Assembly (NCBI RefSeq): GCF_002583405.1
Contig: NZ_BCMJ01000004.1
Span: 1 to 64,000, forward strand
Origin: Secundilactobacillus silagincola
GTDB taxonomy: Bacteria; Bacillota; Bacilli; Lactobacillales; Lactobacillaceae
Length of the DNA: 64,000 nt
Direction: 5' to 3'
Made by a program: the position numbers and the translations under genes. Positions 47,179 through 55,056 of the stretch are shown piece by piece; the first letter of the stretch is position 1; each line of letters opens with the position of its first letter. The notes beneath the pieces are model-generated. The model was given only the letters and a program-made list of their open reading frames with translations, made no database searches and was not told the origin of the DNA.

Positions 47179-47212
47179 AAAAATATCCATTCCCCCCGGA
47201 ATGGATATTTCA
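47179..47212 (-). terminator. Terminator of the second small metalloprotease gene
   Basis: AAATATCCATTCC pairs with GGAATGGATATTT, followed by a T-run on the minus strand. Confidence 0.85.
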
Positions 47213-47233
47213 TTTCTAATTTAATTTTTAATC

Positions 47234-47887
47234 TTAACGGTAACTGTGTACCAAGCCATTAACATCTGGCTTTGATACGGATTGATCTCTGGTAGCGTAA
47301 TACATCACACTGTGCTTACCAACGTTATGTTCTAAGCCTAAAGCGTGGCCAAGTTCATGTTCAGCAACGTTCGTCCGTTCACCCTTTGAATAGTGGTAAC
47401 GGTTGGCAACGTTAGTGAAAACGTATGATTTAGCACTAGCCATTACTGCCAAGCCATTCAAAGACTTGTTGTTATAATATGAAGAATAAGTGATCCCAAC
47501 AGTTGAATCATTATTACCCATTGGTGAATTACTGTTTGACAAGGTAATATTTGCTTTACCAGAAGTTGCAACTAATTTAACCACACCGCTACGGTTCCAA
47601 ACCTTAACGGCTGATTTCCAAACGGACTTGTAATAACTTGATCCGCTGGCGATTTTGTAGGTAATTGTCTTTGATTGCCAACGCTTAGCAGCTGGTGTCA
47701 AACTTGCTTTACCAGTAGCTGCGCCGCCATCGGCTTTTGCAGTGCCAAACGATGTTGCTGTTTTAACAGCTTCTGTAGCATCCGCGTCAGTGACCACCTT
47801 GGCACTGGCATGACTAGGTGTAGCAAAACTCAAACCTGCAACAACAGCGACAAAAGTCAACAATGTACCCATTAAACGATTATTCAT
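47234..47887 (-). CDS. Secreted matrixin-like zinc protease, copy 2
   Basis: This 217-residue paralogue of 46023-46673 has the same signal peptide type (MNNRLMGTLLTFVAVVAGL...SHAS), propeptide-like region and catalytic domain, with HELGHALGLEH at residue 177 and SVMYYA after it. Most differences lie in the propeptide-like region and in scattered catalytic-domain positions. The duplication of about 1.2 kb includes the terminator, gene, leader and promoter, so both copies should be expressed under similar control. Function as a surface-protein or host-protein protease is inferred from family. Confidence 0.9.
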   Translation of the reverse strand: MNNRLMGTLLTFVAVVAGLSFATPSHASAKVVTDADATEAVKTATSFGTAKADGGAATGKASLTPAAKRWQSKTITYKIASGSSYYKSVWKSAVKVWNRSGVVKLVATSGKANITLSNSNSPMGNNDSTVGITYSSYYNNKSLNGLAVMASAKSYVFTNVANRYHYSKGERTNVAEHELGHALGLEHNVGKHSVMYYATRDQSVSKPDVNGLVHSYR

Positions 47888-48050
47888 ATAAACTGAAAGT
47901 CTCCTTAAATTCTAAAGTGTCTCGACAATCAGCTTTTTCTAAGAAATTCTCCAAATATATAACACACGAGAGAGAGTCGTGTTGACGTTATAAATAAAAT
48001 TGCTAAACCATGAAACATTGAAACTGTGAAAATTGAATCGTTGTTCCCAT

Positions 48051-48077
48051 GTTGATTATTGACCCCCAACAACCAAC
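48051..48077 (-). promoter_or_regulatory. Conserved hairpin in the 5' untranslated region, copy 2
   Basis: GTTGATTATTG and CAACAACCAAC flank a C5 loop, as in copy 1 at 46845-46873. Confidence 0.5.
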
Positions 48078-48228
48078 GCAACAAAAAGTAACTATACACC
48101 CTATTTTGAGGAATACAACCGTTTTCCAAAATAAAATTAATTCATGAAAGCTTGTTTTCACGGCAATGTAATATTTGTCATTTAAATTCTAAACCCTGCT
48201 ATATAAGGGTTATACATGGTTTGTGAAA

Positions 48229-48257
48229 ATGTTACAACGTAATGTAAACAGTTTCAA
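48229..48257 (-). promoter_or_regulatory. Promoter of metalloprotease copy 2
   Basis: TTGAAA, 17 bases, TAACAT on the minus strand, followed by TTTTCACAA, which is also conserved in copy 1. The leader would be about 340 bases. Confidence 0.6.
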
Positions 48258-48356
48258 TTACATATGAAATGTTTAAAAGTAATAATCTTTTTTTGCATTT
48301 TTTAAAAAAAGTGCTTTATTATGGGACATATTGATTTACGTGTCCCATTAGCAACA

Positions 48357-48389
48357 GTAAAAAACGTCGCCTCATAGGACGACGTTTTA
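48357..48389 (-). terminator. Terminator of S-layer-like gene 48409
   Basis: AAAACGTCGTCC and GGCGACGTTTTTT form a stem with a terminal T-run on the minus strand. Confidence 0.85.
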
Positions 48390-48408
48390 AGGCTAAATCA
48401 TTCACTTA

Positions 48409-49644
48409 TTAATTTTCAGCTCTGAATGTTGCTCGTATAGTGACAGTTCCACGAGCATCACTAGTGCTTGTTGCTGTATTAGGTGCACTGACGAAGTGGT
48501 AGTGAGTACCTGATTTATCTGTAAAGTCCAAGTAATTGGAGCCACCTTCCTCAAGCATCGTTTGAACGTCTTGAGAGGTAATCGTGTCACCCGCTTTAAC
48601 ATGGTGGGCAAAAGCGAATGTGGAAGCATGCAAATCCTCTTGATCAGTCTCATTCATCTCAATTGGTTTGTTGTTTTCGTCAACCGGGATAACTTGAATA
48701 TCCTGAAGATTATTAATACCCTTGTTTGTCACACTGAAATAGTATTGAGAACCGTTCTTGGCTGCGGTAGCCATGTGCGAGTCCCTAAGTGAATCAACAC
48801 CACCGTTACCAGCATCATAAGGGACATAACCAGAAGGAATACCATCAATAATGGTCTTCAAATTGGGATTTGTCGTGAGATTAGTCGTTGCCGCGCTGTT
48901 ATCGAATGGAACCGTGCCTTTACCAACTACGGCACCAGTTTCACCATCAATGTACGTGATTTTAACTAAGTTGCCTTGTGATGCTCGTACAGCAGCGTAG
49001 TAGATCCACCCCGTCACTGACGGGTTCTGATCATCTCTGACTTGGTAATAAAGTGACCCTTCACGCACCTTGGTCTCTGCGCCAATAATCGTGAACGTAT
49101 CAGTTGACTTGAAGCCGGTAATCTTAGCGGCCTTGTACTGGGTGTTCTTAGGCGCAGTCCAAAGGGTATTCTTAGACGGATCAACAATGGTGTAACCCGT
49201 TGTCTGACTGGGTAAGCTTCGTGTCCTCGTAGTTTGAGTTGCTTTAATACCACCGCCGAACTGAGTGGTATCTTTGCCACCATAGATCCAGCCACGGTAA
49301 TGGCCGTCAAATGAAACAACCTTGTAGTATACCGAGCCACGGTTGGTCGAAACAATGGCATACGCACGGAAGTAGTCAGTTGACTTAGGCGTGATGGTTA
49401 ACTTGCCCATGGTGGTCTTCGAAGCAATCACACGGGCACCCTTGATGGTACCTGGCTTAGAATACAACGCATTTTCACCAGTAGGCACCACGTTACGTGA
49501 CTCTGGTGCAGTGGTGAAGTACGCGGGTTTAGTCACATAAGCATAGGACTTAGCGCTAGCAGTCGTTGCGACAAAACCAGATACGGCAAGGACTGAAGCA
49601 GCTGCTAAACCAACGTATAATGTTTTTTTAAAATTTAATTTCAT
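48409..49644 (-). CDS. S-layer-family secreted protein, paralogue C
   Basis: The 411-residue precursor has a signal peptide ending ASA-KS. Residues about 30-195 closely match the next gene and the N-terminal wall-binding region of L. brevis-type S-layer proteins (ESRNVVPTGENALYSKPGTIKGARVIASK, RGSVYYKVVSFDGHYRGWIYGG). A second repeat (NTLWTAPKNTQYKAAKITGF...GSLYYQVRDD) is followed by a MucBP-like strand region (VKITYIDGETGAVVGKGTVPF) and a distinct C-terminal domain ending VTIRATFRAEN. Known SlpA-type proteins bind the wall through the N-terminus and assemble through the C-terminus. Shorter-lived or accessory S-layer role is inferred. Start after GGGAG. Confidence 0.85.
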   Translation of the reverse strand: MKLNFKKTLYVGLAAASVLAVSGFVATTASAKSYAYVTKPAYFTTAPESRNVVPTGENALYSKPGTIKGARVIASKTTMGKLTITPKSTDYFRAYAIVSTNRGSVYYKVVSFDGHYRGWIYGGKDTTQFGGGIKATQTTRTRSLPSQTTGYTIVDPSKNTLWTAPKNTQYKAAKITGFKSTDTFTIIGAETKVREGSLYYQVRDDQNPSVTGWIYYAAVRASQGNLVKITYIDGETGAVVGKGTVPFDNSAATTNLTTNPNLKTIIDGIPSGYVPYDAGNGGVDSLRDSHMATAAKNGSQYYFSVTNKGINNLQDIQVIPVDENNKPIEMNETDQEDLHASTFAFAHHVKAGDTITSQDVQTMLEEGGSNYLDFTDKSGTHYHFVSAPNTATSTSDARGTVTIRATFRAEN

Positions 49645-49678
49645 TTTAAAATACTCCCTTTATTCTAACGATTTCGAA

Positions 49679-49709
49679 TAAAAAACGCCGCTCAAATGGC
49701 GACGTTTTG
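49679..49709 (-). terminator. Terminator of S-layer-like gene 49730
   Basis: A short GC stem (CGCC/GGCG) with CAAAACG/CGTTTTTT flanks; weaker than, but similar to, the one after the neighbouring paralogue. Confidence 0.65.
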
Positions 49710-49729
49710 AGATTCAATTCAGTTAGTGA

Positions 49730-50962
49730 TTATTTAAGTAATTGATATACCGCACGTACGGTAACGGTATTACCAGCATCATTAGTAGTCGTCGCAGTAT
49801 CTGCACCACTTACAAACTGATAAGTGCGATTAGTAGTATTATCTAGCACAGTGTCAAGATGTGCATCGTTAATGATATTTTGAACGTCACTACCAGTGAT
49901 CGTGCTACCTGCTGATACTTGGAAGACAGCCTTGGCACCTGAAGCATCCAAAGCAGTTTGATCATTGGTTCTCAAATCGAGGGCATTACCGCTCTGATCA
50001 ACAAGAACAACCTTGATAGCCTTGGTAGCATTAGTAGCTGCAGGCTTAACGTTAAAGGTAATCGTGTCGCCATTCTTAGCTACAGCCGCTGCGTCACGGT
50101 TATTGAATGAAGCTGAACCACCGTTGTCATTGCTATAAGGTACATAACCTGAAGGTACGCCGCTAAGAATGCTCTTCAAATTGTCCGTAGTCGTAGCGTT
50201 GGTGTAACTTGCATCCTTACCAAAGGCAACTGAACTAGTACCGACTTCTTTACCAGTAGTCTTGTCAACGTAGCTGACCTTAACTGAATTACCTTGTGGT
50301 GCTTTAAGGCCTGTGTAATAGATCCAGCCAGTAACTGAAGGCTTCTGGTCATCCTTTACTTGGTAGTAAAGTGAACCTTCACGAGCCTTAGTTTCCGCAC
50401 CAGTTACCGTAAAGGTATCAGTGGCATCGAAGCCAGTGATCTTAGCAGCCTTGTACTGGGTGTTCTTAGGAGCAGTCCAGATGGTGTTCTTAGAAGCATC
50501 AGCAATGGTGTAGCCAGTAGTGGTACTTGGTATTGTAGCAGACTTAGTCGTGGTTGCAGGTGCAATCCCACCATCAAACTTGGTAGTAGATTTACCACCA
50601 TAGACCCAGCCACGGTAATGACCGTCAAATGAAACAACCTTGTAGTAAACCGAACCGCGGTTAGTTGACACGATTGAGTATGCACGGAAGAAATCAGATG
50701 ACTTCTTGGAGTTAGCTAAGTTACCCATAGTGGTCTTAGAAGCAATCACACGAGCACCCTTAATGGTACCTGGCTTAGTATACAAAGCATTGTCACCAGT
50801 AGGGACCACATTACGTGATTCTGGTGCAGTCTTGAAGTAGGCTGGCTTAGTAACATAAGCGTAAGACTTGGCACTAGCATTTTGTGCAGCAAAGCCAGAA
50901 GCGGCAAGAACTGACACAGCAGCTAAGCCAACGTACAGTGTTTTCTTCAAACTTGATTTCAT
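49730..50962 (-). CDS. S-layer-family secreted protein, paralogue B
   Basis: ATG 50962 gives 410 residues starting MKSSLKKTLYVGLAAVSVLA. The signal peptide ends ASA-KS. The N-terminal two-repeat region is nearly identical to paralogue C (ESRNVVPTGDNALYTKPGTIKG; SVYYKVVSFDGHYRGWVYGG). The MucBP-like strand region (VKVSYVDKTTGKEVGTSSVAF, then SGVPSGYVPYSNDNGGSASF) is also shared, while the last 90 residues diverge more. The two genes are clearly a tandem duplication, 85 bases apart, each with its own terminator. They could be alternative S-layer or S-layer-associated proteins under separate control. Confidence 0.86.
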   Translation of the reverse strand: MKSSLKKTLYVGLAAVSVLAASGFAAQNASAKSYAYVTKPAYFKTAPESRNVVPTGDNALYTKPGTIKGARVIASKTTMGNLANSKKSSDFFRAYSIVSTNRGSVYYKVVSFDGHYRGWVYGGKSTTKFDGGIAPATTTKSATIPSTTTGYTIADASKNTIWTAPKNTQYKAAKITGFDATDTFTVTGAETKAREGSLYYQVKDDQKPSVTGWIYYTGLKAPQGNSVKVSYVDKTTGKEVGTSSVAFGKDASYTNATTTDNLKSILSGVPSGYVPYSNDNGGSASFNNRDAAAVAKNGDTITFNVKPAATNATKAIKVVLVDQSGNALDLRTNDQTALDASGAKAVFQVSAGSTITGSDVQNIINDAHLDTVLDNTTNRTYQFVSGADTATTTNDAGNTVTVRAVYQLLK

Positions 50963-51159
50963 TATCAAATACACTCCTTTATGTTAAACAATACCCTTCA
51001 GTTAATCCCCTTGATTAACTGCATTAATTTTAACACTTAATATCATAGATGAGAAGAAATTGAGAACTCTTAATCAATATGCAAGATTTACGTAAAATAT
51101 GTAGTTAAATACCAGTGTAATTTTAATGATTTTTACAGTAAAATTCGACCAAAAACAAA

Positions 51160-51192
51160 CAGACCCTCAACCTAGTCTATTGGTTGAGGGTC
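51160..51192 (-). terminator. Terminator of the LRR protein gene
   Basis: GACCCTCAACC and GGTTGAGGGTC form an 11-bp stem, then TGTTTGTTTTTG on the minus strand. Confidence 0.85.
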
Positions 51193-51217
51193 TTGTGTAT
51201 ATCTGTCTAATTAGGAT

Positions 51218-52891
51218 TTACTTCTGATCCATAATCAACAGCTGCTTGTTACCAGTGATATAGCGTCCATTAGTAAGTTCGAACCGAGTTGCCCGCCCGT
51301 AGTTCACGATGCGTTTCACTTTCAGCTTAGTCCCCTTCTTGTAAGAACGCACTTTTTTATTCGAGGAAAGCTTCACGTCCTTGTAACTGTTGATACGGTT
51401 GTTCAGTACCCGCACTTGGCGGACCTTGTTGCTACGGAAGTGGCTGTCAGCTACATAAGTGGCACCTGCAGTGATATAACCACCATCAACCTTGTAACGC
51501 TTCTTACCGTTTTTGTCGTAAGCAATTCCACGTACCCGGAAGTTCGCTGCTTTAGCTCGACTTTGTTTCTTGTATGATTTAATCGGACTAGTCAATGAAA
51601 CGTTTCGGTGCAGTCTCATGCCACGTTTAGCATAAACGGTGTGCGGGCGCTTTTCTTCTGGTTTGGGAGCAGGCTCTGGTTTAATTTCATTGCCGTTGTT
51701 ACCCGATTCACCACTGTTTCCATTATCTGGGTTAGTGTCCGTTTCGCCGCCATTGCTTCCATCTTCAGGTAGGGTACCGCCACCACCAGGAGTACCACCG
51801 GACTCGCCGCCATCAGTGCTTTCCTCAAACGGATTAATGGTAAGTTCATATGAGTTAATATAGTAATTTCCCGGCAGTGAACCCTCATGATCCAGTTCCG
51901 TTTCTAAATTAACTGAATATTGTTCCGGATGATTGGCACCGGTGATTTTTTTATTCTCATTATCAGCCCGTAAACCAGCATCTTCACCATTAATAGTAAT
52001 CGCCGATATCGTCTTAATTTGTTCGGCAGTTCCCTTTAAGAATGTTGGCTTCAGAGTGTCAAATCCAATTTCTCCATCTTTATTAGGCATTACTTCATGC
52101 GAGATATTTTGCTTTTCAAATGCTGATGAGCCAACATTTGCATCTTGATGCAATTTGATATTGATTAACGCGTTACTATGGAAAGCTTCTTCACCAATCT
52201 CAGTAGCTGCCGGTAAACTTAATGTCGTTATCTGGTTGCTTTTAAAAGCTCCTGCATCAATTTTAGTAGCCACTGGTAAACTTAATGTCGTTATCTGGTT
52301 TCTATTAAAAGCCTGTGTTCCAATTTCAGTAACCGCTGGTAAGTTTAGCGTTGTTATTTGATTATCTTCAAAGGCCTCGAACCCAATTTCAGTAATCGCC
52401 GGCAAATTTAGCATTGTTATTTGATTATTATAAAAGGCCCACCGACCGATAAATTTAATGTTGTCCGGTTTTGCAAAGGTCACATTACTAATACCATTCA
52501 TTACGCCATCGTAAGTTCCCGTAAGAGATTCTAGATGATCTTTATCAAATACACCTGCGTAGTTATTAGAATCATCCGCGACGCCTGTTACCGTTACCCT
52601 ACTTTCACCGTCACCAATTGTTTCAGGGACCACCAATTCTCCTCCAGCTAGTAATAATTCGGCTTTTTCAGCATTGGTGAAATCTGTAATCAGACCAGTA
52701 TTTCGATCAATCGTAACATCATTTTCATCAATCGTAACTTGTTCTGCTCTGGGACTTTGTTCACTAGCTTTAGCCGTCACTGTTGTGTCTGGTTCTTGCT
52801 GTGTTACCGCCGACAAGGAGCCAACACCTGTCCCAAGTAACATACCAACTGCTAATGCGCTACTAAACAACTTGATTCTTTTCTTCATCAT
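51218..52891 (-). CDS. Secreted BspA-like leucine-rich-repeat protein with DUF5776 wall module
   Basis: The 557-residue precursor (two in-frame ATGs at 52891/52888 after AGGAGG) has a signal peptide. Residues about 150-265 contain five 23-residue LRR_5-type repeats with the pattern AFxxNQITTLNLPAxTEIG. A small beta domain and a Gly/Glu/Asn-rich linker (about 365-420) follow. The C-terminus (about 425-557) consists of two basic copies resembling DUF5776 (VYAKRGMRLHRNVSLTSPIKSYKKQ; VRVLNNRINSYKDVKLSSNKKVRSYKK), a known non-covalent wall attachment domain in lactobacilli. No LPXTG is present. LRR_5 proteins mediate protein-protein adhesion; partner unknown. Confidence 0.88.
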   Translation of the reverse strand: MMKKRIKLFSSALAVGMLLGTGVGSLSAVTQQEPDTTVTAKASEQSPRAEQVTIDENDVTIDRNTGLITDFTNAEKAELLLAGGELVVPETIGDGESRVTVTGVADDSNNYAGVFDKDHLESLTGTYDGVMNGISNVTFAKPDNIKFIGRWAFYNNQITMLNLPAITEIGFEAFEDNQITTLNLPAVTEIGTQAFNRNQITTLSLPVATKIDAGAFKSNQITTLSLPAATEIGEEAFHSNALINIKLHQDANVGSSAFEKQNISHEVMPNKDGEIGFDTLKPTFLKGTAEQIKTISAITINGEDAGLRADNENKKITGANHPEQYSVNLETELDHEGSLPGNYYINSYELTINPFEESTDGGESGGTPGGGGTLPEDGSNGGETDTNPDNGNSGESGNNGNEIKPEPAPKPEEKRPHTVYAKRGMRLHRNVSLTSPIKSYKKQSRAKAANFRVRGIAYDKNGKKRYKVDGGYITAGATYVADSHFRSNKVRQVRVLNNRINSYKDVKLSSNKKVRSYKKGTKLKVKRIVNYGRATRFELTNGRYITGNKQLLIMDQK

Positions 52892-53030
52892 AAATCCTCC
52901 TGCGGGGGTCTGTGGTGAGCAACAACAATCTTCTGTAAGTTAAATATAACAAGAAACCTTAAAGAGGCACCAGCAATATACCATGACTTCACAAAGAGTT
53001 GCCAATTCGAACATAATCTGTTCACAACTA

Positions 53031-53062
53031 AAAAAGCCACTCAATAATAATGAATGGCTTTC
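53031..53062 (-). terminator. Terminator of the coiled-coil gene pair
   Basis: AAAGCCATTCAT and ATTGAGTGGCTTTTTT form a stem with a T-run on the minus strand, 42 bases after the second gene. Confidence 0.85.
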
Positions 53063-53103
53063 TTCCATAATAGATAAATTAATATTTACACACTCAGTAA
53101 CTT

Positions 53104-54993
53104 CTATTCATTACTAGCCGGAACACCCAATGACACCGGCAGATTACGTCGATCTAATAAACTAATCGTCAGCGGTTGATTCAATCGCTGAATCAGCTTC
53201 ATCTCAGTTTGATAATTATCAGCCAAATATTGCTGCTTTGGCAGTGCCATCGCCCAAGCCTTAAAGTCATCATGTTCCAAGCTCGAACCCGTGACCAAGG
53301 TAATCGGTTCACCCTTCGTCTCTCCTAGCAAATGACGATACTGCTCGTTTTCAATGGCACCCATTAACAGACCATGTTGATCAAAACTGTTCTTCATCCA
53401 CCACTCAGTAAAGTCAGCAATGGTATCAAACGTTTGAACCTGCATACCCACAGCGTTCAATAGTTCAACCTTGCTTAACTCATCTTGTTCATAGCGTACG
53501 TTCAAAATACCTAGCCCGCTCTGACTATAATACTCATCACGATTCTTAGTCCCATCATCGTTAAAGAACCGGTTAGCTATCAATTGGCCTTCCGTGCTCA
53601 GCGTGCTGCTTTCCGCCAAATGATCACCCTGATATGAGTCAACATTGGCGACGGCGTCACTGCCTTCAAAATAGTGTATCTTGAGCGTCCAGCCATTATC
53701 CAATACCATTGTTTGTTCTGTGTGGGCATCGTTCCACTCATCACTAACTGCGTTATCCGGTAACTGGTACTTAGCACCCGGCTTACCTTGATGTTGCAGG
53801 CTGTAGAGTGGGTTGTACACGGAAACAAAACCACCCTTAACCTGCAACTTAGTCGTCCATTGATTAATTTGACTGGTTAGGTTTAAATCAAATCGATTAG
53901 TGTACAAACCAAAGTGAGTAAGTCCATGCTCAGTAAGCACTTTTACAGCTGACTTCAACTGTGCAATTTGATCATCAGTCAATCCATCCACAGCTAAAAT
54001 AATCTCGGAATCTTCATCCATCTCTAACTGTTTAACTGGTACTGGAACTCCTAGCCAATTATCAATTTCTTGGTTAGCCGTAGCAAGTTCCTTGTTTTTC
54101 TTGTCTAACTCGGCTTGTAACTTACCTAGCTCGTTTTGATTCTTAGTTAATTCTTGAGTCAGTGAATCAAGTTGCTTGGAACGTCCTTCATCATCAGAAG
54201 CAATCTTAAGTTGAACTTCTTCCAACTGGTTGTTAACCTCACTCAGTTCTTTTTGATCTGAGGTTAATTGGTCATGAATTGTTTGAAGTTGTTCCTTCAA
54301 ATTCTTCTGTTTCTCGTCAACCGCCACAATAGCTGCAGCGTTCTTATCGCGTTCTGCCTTATTATTCTCAATATCATCACGATACTGATCAGCTAAGGTA
54401 ACAATAACAGCAGGATCTTTTTCACTTTCAAATCTAGCGGAAATGTCTGTTTCAGCTTGGACCAACTGGTGTTGTTTATCATTAAGGTTGCTTAATTCTT
54501 TATTTAACTCTTCAATTTGAACCGTTAATTTATTAGTTAGATTTTGATTTTCTTCAACCCGTTGATTTAATGTGTTCTGTCGTTCAACTATTGGTGCCGA
54601 CGCCTGTTGGCTGGCCTGCTCTAATTCAGCCTGAATCTGCTTGATGCTTTTTTCTGTCTCATCAATTTGTTCCTGTATGCTTGATACTTGTGGATTTAAC
54701 TGATCAATATCGCCTTGAATAGCCTGCTGATTATCAAAAAGAACATCCTGTAAATTTTCCCTAATTACATTGTAGTCATGTACTGCTTTCGTCAAATTCT
54801 GCTTTGTAGTTAAAAGAGAGCCTTCTGCAAAATTATCGTTATTCTTTATTGTGCCGTTCGCTTGATTAGCTAACTGTTCCTGTTTTGGAAATGAACTACT
54901 AGCCGTTCCAGCGGTATCACCTGTAATCGACTGTTGGTTTGCATCTTCAATTTCGTCACTAGCTTTTCCTTTAAAAATGTCTCGAAACCCCAT
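53104..54993 (-). CDS. Coiled-coil protein with GtfA/GtfB-like C-terminal half, paralogue 2
   Basis: The 629-residue protein has no signal peptide. It begins MGFRDIFKGK, matching the start of its neighbour. Residues about 60-330 are a long coiled coil (QEQIDETEKSIKQIQAELE; repeats of LSEVNNQLEEVQLKI). From about 335 there is a globular part beginning NWLGVPVPV, with SVYNPLYSLQHQG and a strand-rich stretch (ESSTLSTEGQLIANRFFNDDGTKNRDEYYSQSG). That stretch recalls the beta-hairpin domain of accessory-Sec glycosyltransferase proteins (GtfA/GtfB, TarM-type), but without a visible catalytic GT-B half. It ends DRRNLPVSLGVP. Excellent ribosome site. It follows the paralogue by 63 bases. No established function. 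Confidence 0.8.
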   Translation of the reverse strand: MGFRDIFKGKASDEIEDANQQSITGDTAGTASSSFPKQEQLANQANGTIKNNDNFAEGSLLTTKQNLTKAVHDYNVIRENLQDVLFDNQQAIQGDIDQLNPQVSSIQEQIDETEKSIKQIQAELEQASQQASAPIVERQNTLNQRVEENQNLTNKLTVQIEELNKELSNLNDKQHQLVQAETDISARFESEKDPAVIVTLADQYRDDIENNKAERDKNAAAIVAVDEKQKNLKEQLQTIHDQLTSDQKELSEVNNQLEEVQLKIASDDEGRSKQLDSLTQELTKNQNELGKLQAELDKKNKELATANQEIDNWLGVPVPVKQLEMDEDSEIILAVDGLTDDQIAQLKSAVKVLTEHGLTHFGLYTNRFDLNLTSQINQWTTKLQVKGGFVSVYNPLYSLQHQGKPGAKYQLPDNAVSDEWNDAHTEQTMVLDNGWTLKIHYFEGSDAVANVDSYQGDHLAESSTLSTEGQLIANRFFNDDGTKNRDEYYSQSGLGILNVRYEQDELSKVELLNAVGMQVQTFDTIADFTEWWMKNSFDQHGLLMGAIENEQYRHLLGETKGEPITLVTGSSLEHDDFKAWAMALPKQQYLADNYQTEMKLIQRLNQPLTISLLDRRNLPVSLGVPASNE

Positions 54994-55056
54994 ACTATTA
55001 TCCTCCTTGACTGTCTCAATTGGATTTTTCTAAAGATTGGTAAATACATGCGCATC

